NCBI GenBank assembly: GCA_965200685.1
Contig: OZ241379.1
Location: forward strand, 124,001-188,000
Direction: 5' to 3'
DNA from: Bin5 sp965200685
Lineage (GTDB): Bacteria > Chloroflexota > Anaerolineae > Caldilineales > Caldilineaceae
DNA: 64,000 nt
Shown piece by piece: positions 59,978 through 64,000 of this stretch. The notes under the pieces are model-generated. The model did no database searches and was not told the origin of the DNA. It was given only the letters and a program-made list of their open reading frames with translations. How positions within the stretch are numbered: position 1 is the stretch's first letter; each line of letters opens with the position of its first letter. Made by a program: the position numbers and the translations under genes.

Positions 59978-60703
59978 GTGTACCCGACACTGCCTGTTGG
60001 CCCGCTTTCTCTGCCCACAGCCCAGATTCTGGCCATCATTGCCGCTTGGTTTGGCCTGAGCATCATGGCCCAAGTGGGTAAGCATCTACGCCTACACCCG
60101 GACCTCATCTGGAATCTAGGAACGCTTGCCCTTGGCGTAGGTGTCATTGTAGCCCGGCTGTCCCATGCGGTCTACTTTTGGCCCATCTATCAGGCGGAAC
60201 CCCTTCTGCTGGTCAGCCTGCGCCCTGGTGGGCTACTCTTCTGGCCAGGGGCCGCCGCCGCGTTGGTCGCAGGCTACGCCTATCTCATTTACAAACAGGC
60301 GCAGCCGTTGCCCATGGCAGTGGCGGTCGTGTTTGGCCTGCTAGCCGGCGGAGCTGTGCTGGAGGTGTCCCATTTCCTGACCGCTGCAGCAGTGGGGACG
60401 CGCAGTATGGCCCCGTGGGCTGTGGCCTATTTCGGCGAGATGCGTCATCCAGTGGCTCTCTACCGGGCAATGGGCATGATGCTGATCATTGGCAATTTCC
60501 TTCTGTGGGGAAACTGGCATAGGCCTGTACGGGTCGCGGGCCAAGCGATCTTTGCCTACGCGCTCCTACGCCTCTTGGCCGACGCCTTCAGCGCGGACAC
60601 CCAACTCATCGGCCCGGTCCGGATTTCACAACTTCTGGCCCTCACCTTGTCCGTAGGAATGGCCATAGCCCTAGCACGGACATACAAGCCCAGGGACGAG
60701 TGA
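59978..60703 (+). CDS. Prolipoprotein diacylglyceryl transferase (Lgt)-like membrane protein
   Basis: 241 aa with about seven helices, starting at GTG (MYPTLPVGPLSLPTAQILAI). The block ARLSHAVYFWPIY resembles the Lgt ARLGYVLF segment, and GEMRHPVALYRAMGMM matches the RHPTQLYE core of Lgt. Lgt attaches diacylglycerol to lipoprotein cysteines. The strict Lgt signature is only partly conserved, so it may be a diverged member. It is divergent from lepA. Confidence 0.75.
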   Translation: MYPTLPVGPLSLPTAQILAIIAAWFGLSIMAQVGKHLRLHPDLIWNLGTLALGVGVIVARLSHAVYFWPIYQAEPLLLVSLRPGGLLFWPGAAAALVAGYAYLIYKQAQPLPMAVAVVFGLLAGGAVLEVSHFLTAAAVGTRSMAPWAVAYFGEMRHPVALYRAMGMMLIIGNFLLWGNWHRPVRVAGQAIFAYALLRLLADAFSADTQLIGPVRISQLLALTLSVGMAIALARTYKPRDE

Positions 60704-60714
60704 AGAGCTGTTAC

Positions 60715-61365
60715 TCATCTCTCGCCCCTAGGATTCTGTTGGATTACCAGCAAAATGCCGGATGTAATTGAGATCTGGGCCGGTGATGACACCAATAGAT
60801 TGCTCACACCTCGGGTGCTGCCCAGACGCAATCTTGCATTTTCCAGCGGGTACGCCAGGCCCCGGTAGGTGACACCGGTCACTTCTTCACTCAGAGCCAG
60901 CGCGCTGACCAAGCTGCCTTCTGGCCCGGTCAAGATCATAGATTCAGCACCCCGCAACACCTGGGCCAACTGATCTCCTTCAGCGATGGCCAGGGGAATT
61001 GGCCAGTCCTGACTGGCCAAAATCAGGAGATTGGCGCATGTCTGGTCGAGCCGGCCACCTACCGCGCCAACCAGCAGAACGTCCGTTGCCCCATCCTGCA
61101 CGGCGCGCGCGATCGCCAGCTCCAAGTCAGTCGCATCTTTGGCCGCCGGATATCTCTCCAGCACGGCTCCATGGGCGCGGAACTGCGCGATAAGGGCCGG
61201 ATCGATGCTGTCCAGATCCCCGACAATTACATTGGGAGACAGACCGAGGGCCGCCAAATGGTGTGCCCCACCATTGGCCGCGATACGGTAATCATCGGCC
61301 CGCAACCAGCGCGCCAGGCCCCGATAGTCTGCAACTTCTCCATTGACAAAAACAACAGCCCGCAC
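60715..61365 (-). CDS. Thiamine pyrophosphokinase
   Basis: 216 aa. The enzyme pyrophosphorylates thiamine to thiamine diphosphate. Signatures are ANGGAHHL, VGDLDSI, KDATDLELAI and GAVGGRLDQTCANLL, all from the TPK catalytic domain. The C-terminal thiamine-binding domain ends with RGVSNLLV. It is convergent with the Lgt-like gene, 11 bases apart. Confidence 0.94.
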   Translation of the reverse strand: MRAVVFVNGEVADYRGLARWLRADDYRIAANGGAHHLAALGLSPNVIVGDLDSIDPALIAQFRAHGAVLERYPAAKDATDLELAIARAVQDGATDVLLVGAVGGRLDQTCANLLILASQDWPIPLAIAEGDQLAQVLRGAESMILTGPEGSLVSALALSEEVTGVTYRGLAYPLENARLRLGSTRGVSNLLVSSPAQISITSGILLVIQQNPRGER

Positions 61366-61379
61366 GGTCTTCTACTCTA

Positions 61380-61895
61380 TTACCAGAAAGCCTGCCAGAC
61401 AAAAATCGACAACATAAGCACACTGATGACGAATTCCACAACCATCGCCAGCAGGAAGCCGCTGATATACCCCTTTACGGCCCGGGTCGCCGCATCTCGG
61501 TCACCCTGCCGTTGATATTCCATATACCATAGGGCTGTAAGCGCGCCGAGGATCGCGCCGATAAATGTGCCGACAATGGGTATAGCGGAAAGCACAAGCG
61601 CGCCAACCAGCCCACCCAGAATCGACATGCCGATAGAGTGCCAGCCAGCCCCGGAACGCCGGCTGCTGATGGTGCTCAGGATCAGGTCTGCACCCCAAGA
61701 TATGACCGTCAGCACAGCTAATATCAATAAGACCGGCCAGCCGATACGGACGAAATCATCGCCCCAAGCCCAAATGAACACACCCAGCCAGATCAACACC
61801 GGCCCGGGCAATACCGGCACGACCGCAGCGACAAGCCCCAGCACAATAAATAGATAGCCAATGGTAAAGAAGATTGTTGAAAGTTCAAACATCAA
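61380..61895 (-). CDS. DUF456-family membrane protein
   Basis: 171 aa with four to five helices and the family pattern VVPVLPGPVLIWLGVFIWAW, GADLILSTISSRRSGAGWHS and PIVGTFIGAILGALTALWYM. The function is unknown. It lies between the thiamine kinase and nnrE on one strand with gaps of 3 to 14 bases, so they form an operon. Confidence 0.9.
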   Translation of the reverse strand: MMFELSTIFFTIGYLFIVLGLVAAVVPVLPGPVLIWLGVFIWAWGDDFVRIGWPVLLILAVLTVISWGADLILSTISSRRSGAGWHSIGMSILGGLVGALVLSAIPIVGTFIGAILGALTALWYMEYQRQGDRDAATRAVKGYISGFLLAMVVEFVISVLMLSIFVWQAFW

Positions 61896-61898
61896 AAG

Positions 61899-62660
61899 TC
61901 AGGCCTCCACCTGTGCAACGCCATTCACCACTCGCACCCCTAGAATCGTGTCTCGAGCAAAGAGGGGCGGCACATCCAAATCAAGACGTTTGTACAGATC
62001 TGGCGGCACACTGATATCAGCCAAGTAGAGCTGACCAACGGCTGTTTGGGCCGCAGGGTGTAGCAGCCCCCTTTTGGGCAGGGCCAGTGTCATTGTGGCC
62101 GCGGCGCGGATGTGGGGAGCGAACAGGCGACCGCTGTCTGTATCTAAGCCGCTCGGCGCGTCTAGGCTGAGAATCGGGGCCACACTGCTGTTGGCTAAGC
62201 GGATCAGATCAGCAGTCCTGCCTCTGGGGTCAGCGCGCAACCCATAGCCGACCAGGGCATCAATGAGCAGGTCCGCAGGTGGCAATTCCCAGCCCTCTTC
62301 CGCCCATGCCAAGGGCGCATCCATCCTCCGTAGAATCGACAGTTGCTCTTTCAGTACCACACACTGTGTTGCAGCGTTGGGCTGGTCGGTCAATAGGATC
62401 TGCACCCATGCGCCCCAATTGAGCAGATGACGGGCTGCCACCAGGCCACCGCCGCCATTGTTACCCCTACCAGCCAAGACAACGACCGAACAATCTTCCA
62501 AGATTTCAGGGTGGTCATCCACGCCCAGGAGCCGTTTAGCCAGAAGGGCCAGATTGCGCCCCGCATTCTCCATCATCTGCATCAGCCGGATCTGATATTC
62601 CTCGATCATCAGCCTGTCCACTTCCCGCATCTGGTGGGTGGACAACGCGGGGAGTATCAT
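61899..62660 (-). CDS. nnrE: NAD(P)H-hydrate epimerase (YjeF N-terminal domain)
   Basis: 253 aa. The epimerase converts R-NAD(P)HX to the S form for repair. It has MREVDRLMIEEYQI, the nucleotide site VVLAGRGNNGGGGLVAARHL, DLLIDALVGYGL and SLDAPSGLDTDSG. The C-terminal kinase-like dehydratase domain of fused NnrD is not present; it may be encoded elsewhere. It heads the operon with DUF456 and the thiamine kinase. Confidence 0.93.
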   Translation of the reverse strand: MILPALSTHQMREVDRLMIEEYQIRLMQMMENAGRNLALLAKRLLGVDDHPEILEDCSVVVLAGRGNNGGGGLVAARHLLNWGAWVQILLTDQPNAATQCVVLKEQLSILRRMDAPLAWAEEGWELPPADLLIDALVGYGLRADPRGRTADLIRLANSSVAPILSLDAPSGLDTDSGRLFAPHIRAAATMTLALPKRGLLHPAAQTAVGQLYLADISVPPDLYKRLDLDVPPLFARDTILGVRVVNGVAQVEA

Positions 62661-62911
62661 TCATGGTTCTCCGGTAGTTGTGGCATGAGCAGAAAGCGCA
62701 GGGGCCGGCCAGCATCGGCAGGACAATTGTGCCGACCCATATGAACAGATCAAAAGGTTCCGACTAGCGCGAGGAACCATCCGCAACCCATACGTTTACG
62801 TTTCAGTGTACTCGATCCTCCCAAACATCCCAAAGAGGTAGCCGCCACTTGTTGCTGACCGAATGTTCCATGGGCGATACTATCATTGGGGCTAATCCAG
62901 ATAAAGAGATG

Positions 62912-64000
62912 TTACACTCTGAACACTTTCATGACCTCATCGCCTAGGTGGTTGATGACCTTGACCGCGATGCGGCCTGATGCCGGCCTGTCAAAGGGCC
63001 GGGAGATGTCGCTGTGAAGCGTGGCCCAAGCCCCCTCATTGATCTCCGCCTTGAGGGTGGTCTTCAAGGCTTTGTACGGGTCGTTGGCCCCCAGGAAGTA
63101 GGCATGACGCACGAAGAAGCTCTCCTCGTTGTAATCGCTGTCAATAAACCAACAGGCGATACCCTCTGGCCCATGGCTGCGAATCTCGTCGCTGTTGGGG
63201 TGGAAGACGTCAACGCCCTTGACACACACCTGGATCTGTCCGTCTTCGGTGTTGAGGATGTCGATATCGGGCTCACCGAATATCACAAATAAGTTCCCCT
63301 TGCCGGTGTTCATGAGAGAGTCGGCCATGTGTAGGTCCGCGTTCATGCGCGCCTTGAGCACTGGGATGCGGCCCAGTCTCTCGAACTCGGTTGTGTGCGC
63401 GTCATAGTTGAAAGCGCAGGTGATCAGCAGTTCAAAGTCGTTTTCCGCGGCCTCCCGCGCAGCTTGCACTAGGTCCGGGCGAGAGACGGTGCCGAACTCT
63501 GGGCCGATGAAGATGGCCGCGCGCTCCCCACTCTCCAAGTGGGACTCGGCGCAGATGAGGTCGCCCGGCCAGGGCTCAAGGCTGGCGAAGTTGATCCTGT
63601 CCTCCTTGTGGGCCTGCTGTACGCCGGCCGTCCGCAGGTTCTCTAGGATAACCCTAGCGAAGTCGGTCTTGTCGCCATCTTTGGTCTCTGCCACTCTGTC
63701 AATGAACTCGCCGTTCTCGTCCACGTCCAAGACGCGGTGAGGTGAGATGCTTTCGACTGTGAAGGGGCCGGCCACGCGCACGGTCTTTCTGTCCTCATAG
63801 GGCTTGTCATAAAGGTATTCGTAGTCGGCTTTGGCCGCGATGGCTGCGTCGATCTCTTGCTGGCGTCTCCTGCGCTGTTGCCAGAAAGCGGTATGTAGTG
63901 GTTCGGTGTCTGCTGGCCAGTCCTGTGGGCGTTGGCGCGGGATCTCCCATTCTTCCCATGTGCGCGTCTGACCACTGGCGGCTGACAGCTTTTGACGCAG
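62912..64000 (-). CDS. Site-specific DNA methyltransferase, C-terminal part (5' end outside window)
   Basis: The frame is open to the window edge and in register at 64000. The visible 362 residues include YDKPYEDRKTVRVAGPFTVE, the block that typically ends the catalytic domain of adenine methylases in type III-like or helicase-linked R-M systems. After it comes a C-terminal domain (AGVQQAHKEDRI, SDYNEESFFVRHAYFLG) with an acidic tail region. The catalytic DPPY motif would lie upstream, outside the window. The partner helicase or nuclease gene is expected nearby to the right. It is the third R-M-related locus in this window. Confidence 0.8.
   Translation of the reverse strand: MRQKLSAASGQTRTWEEWEIPRQRPQDWPADTEPLHTAFWQQRRRRQQEIDAAIAAKADYEYLYDKPYEDRKTVRVAGPFTVESISPHRVLDVDENGEFIDRVAETKDGDKTDFARVILENLRTAGVQQAHKEDRINFASLEPWPGDLICAESHLESGERAAIFIGPEFGTVSRPDLVQAAREAAENDFELLITCAFNYDAHTTEFERLGRIPVLKARMNADLHMADSLMNTGKGNLFVIFGEPDIDILNTEDGQIQVCVKGVDVFHPNSDEIRSHGPEGIACWFIDSDYNEESFFVRHAYFLGANDPYKALKTTLKAEINEGAWATLHSDISRPFDRPASGRIAVKVINHLGDEVMKVFRV

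Noticed and set aside
62661..62911. Small gene or RNA in the 251-bp gap before the right-edge methylase
   Set aside because: No frame with a ribosome site and no clear tRNA or hairpin structure.

Overview
The window is a 64 kb stretch of bacterial chromosome with dense coding on both strands and moderate to high GC. I see no rRNA, tRNA or CRISPR array. A heterotrophic, aerobic Chloroflexota-like bacterium (Caldilineaceae or sponge-symbiont type) fits best. Supporting signs are many paralogous sulfatases, enolase-superfamily dehydratases, a caa3-type oxidase operon, a LuxR-TM-Kelch regulator and the lepA/rsmA/lgt neighbourhood. The phylum is my inference and should be tested with lepA, rsmA and coxA trees.

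Layout. (1) 1-8067, minus strand: a catabolic cluster for sulfated sugars or sugar acids, with a partial Gfo/Idh/MocA oxidoreductase, three intact sulfatases, one truncated sulfatase remnant, a DHDPS/NAL-family aldolase, an enolase-superfamily dehydratase and a Rieske ferredoxin. (2) 8137-23559, minus strand: a composite defence island. A type I restriction-modification system (hsdM, hsdS, hsdR) is split apart by a HigBA-like toxin-antitoxin pair, a MNT-type nucleotidyltransferase, a SIR2-HerA pair (HerA carrying a C-terminal DUF1828-like domain), an OLD-type ATPase-TOPRIM protein and an unrecognised 377-aa protein. Its module borders carry repeats: 79-bp inverted repeats around hsdM, 43-bp direct repeats around the OLD gene, 16-bp inverted repeats around hsdR plus the unknown gene, and a shared core TCATAGYCTAKGATA at four junctions. 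(3) 23672-30112: another sulfatase, a nucleotidyltransferase-like protein and an SGNH / SxtJ / DUF5989 / carbamoyltransferase cluster, probably for modifying a secreted glycan or natural product. (4) 30188-33728: an AT-rich two-gene R-M cassette (D12 adenine methylase plus SacI-like endonuclease) flanked by a 110-bp direct duplication of the 3' end of an enolase-superfamily gene. This looks like insertion with long target duplication. (5) 33815-48138: scattered sugar catabolism and transport (MsrA, UxuA-like dehydratase, CE7 esterase, a 1,062-aa VPS10/BNR protein, three MFS carriers, YIP1 protein, sugar isomerase, oxidoreductase, serine hydrolase). (6) 48172-54068, minus strand: cytochrome c oxidase operon coxB-coxA-coxD-coxC-ctaG-surf1. 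(7) 54468-62660: a degenerate tyrosine recombinase, the LuxR-Kelch regulator and housekeeping genes (rsmA, lepA, lgt-like, thiamine pyrophosphokinase, DUF456, nnrE). (8) 62912-64000: the C-terminal part of a further DNA methyltransferase that runs off the right edge.

The most unusual signals are the modular repeat-bordered defence island, the R-M cassette with its long target duplication, and a family of short palindromic repeats (CCACTGCAG / CACTGGTCAC type). These repeats occur between genes and also appear to sit in frame inside protein genes (rsmA, an MFS carrier, and a separate repeat type in ctaG), resembling the Rickettsia palindromic element situation.
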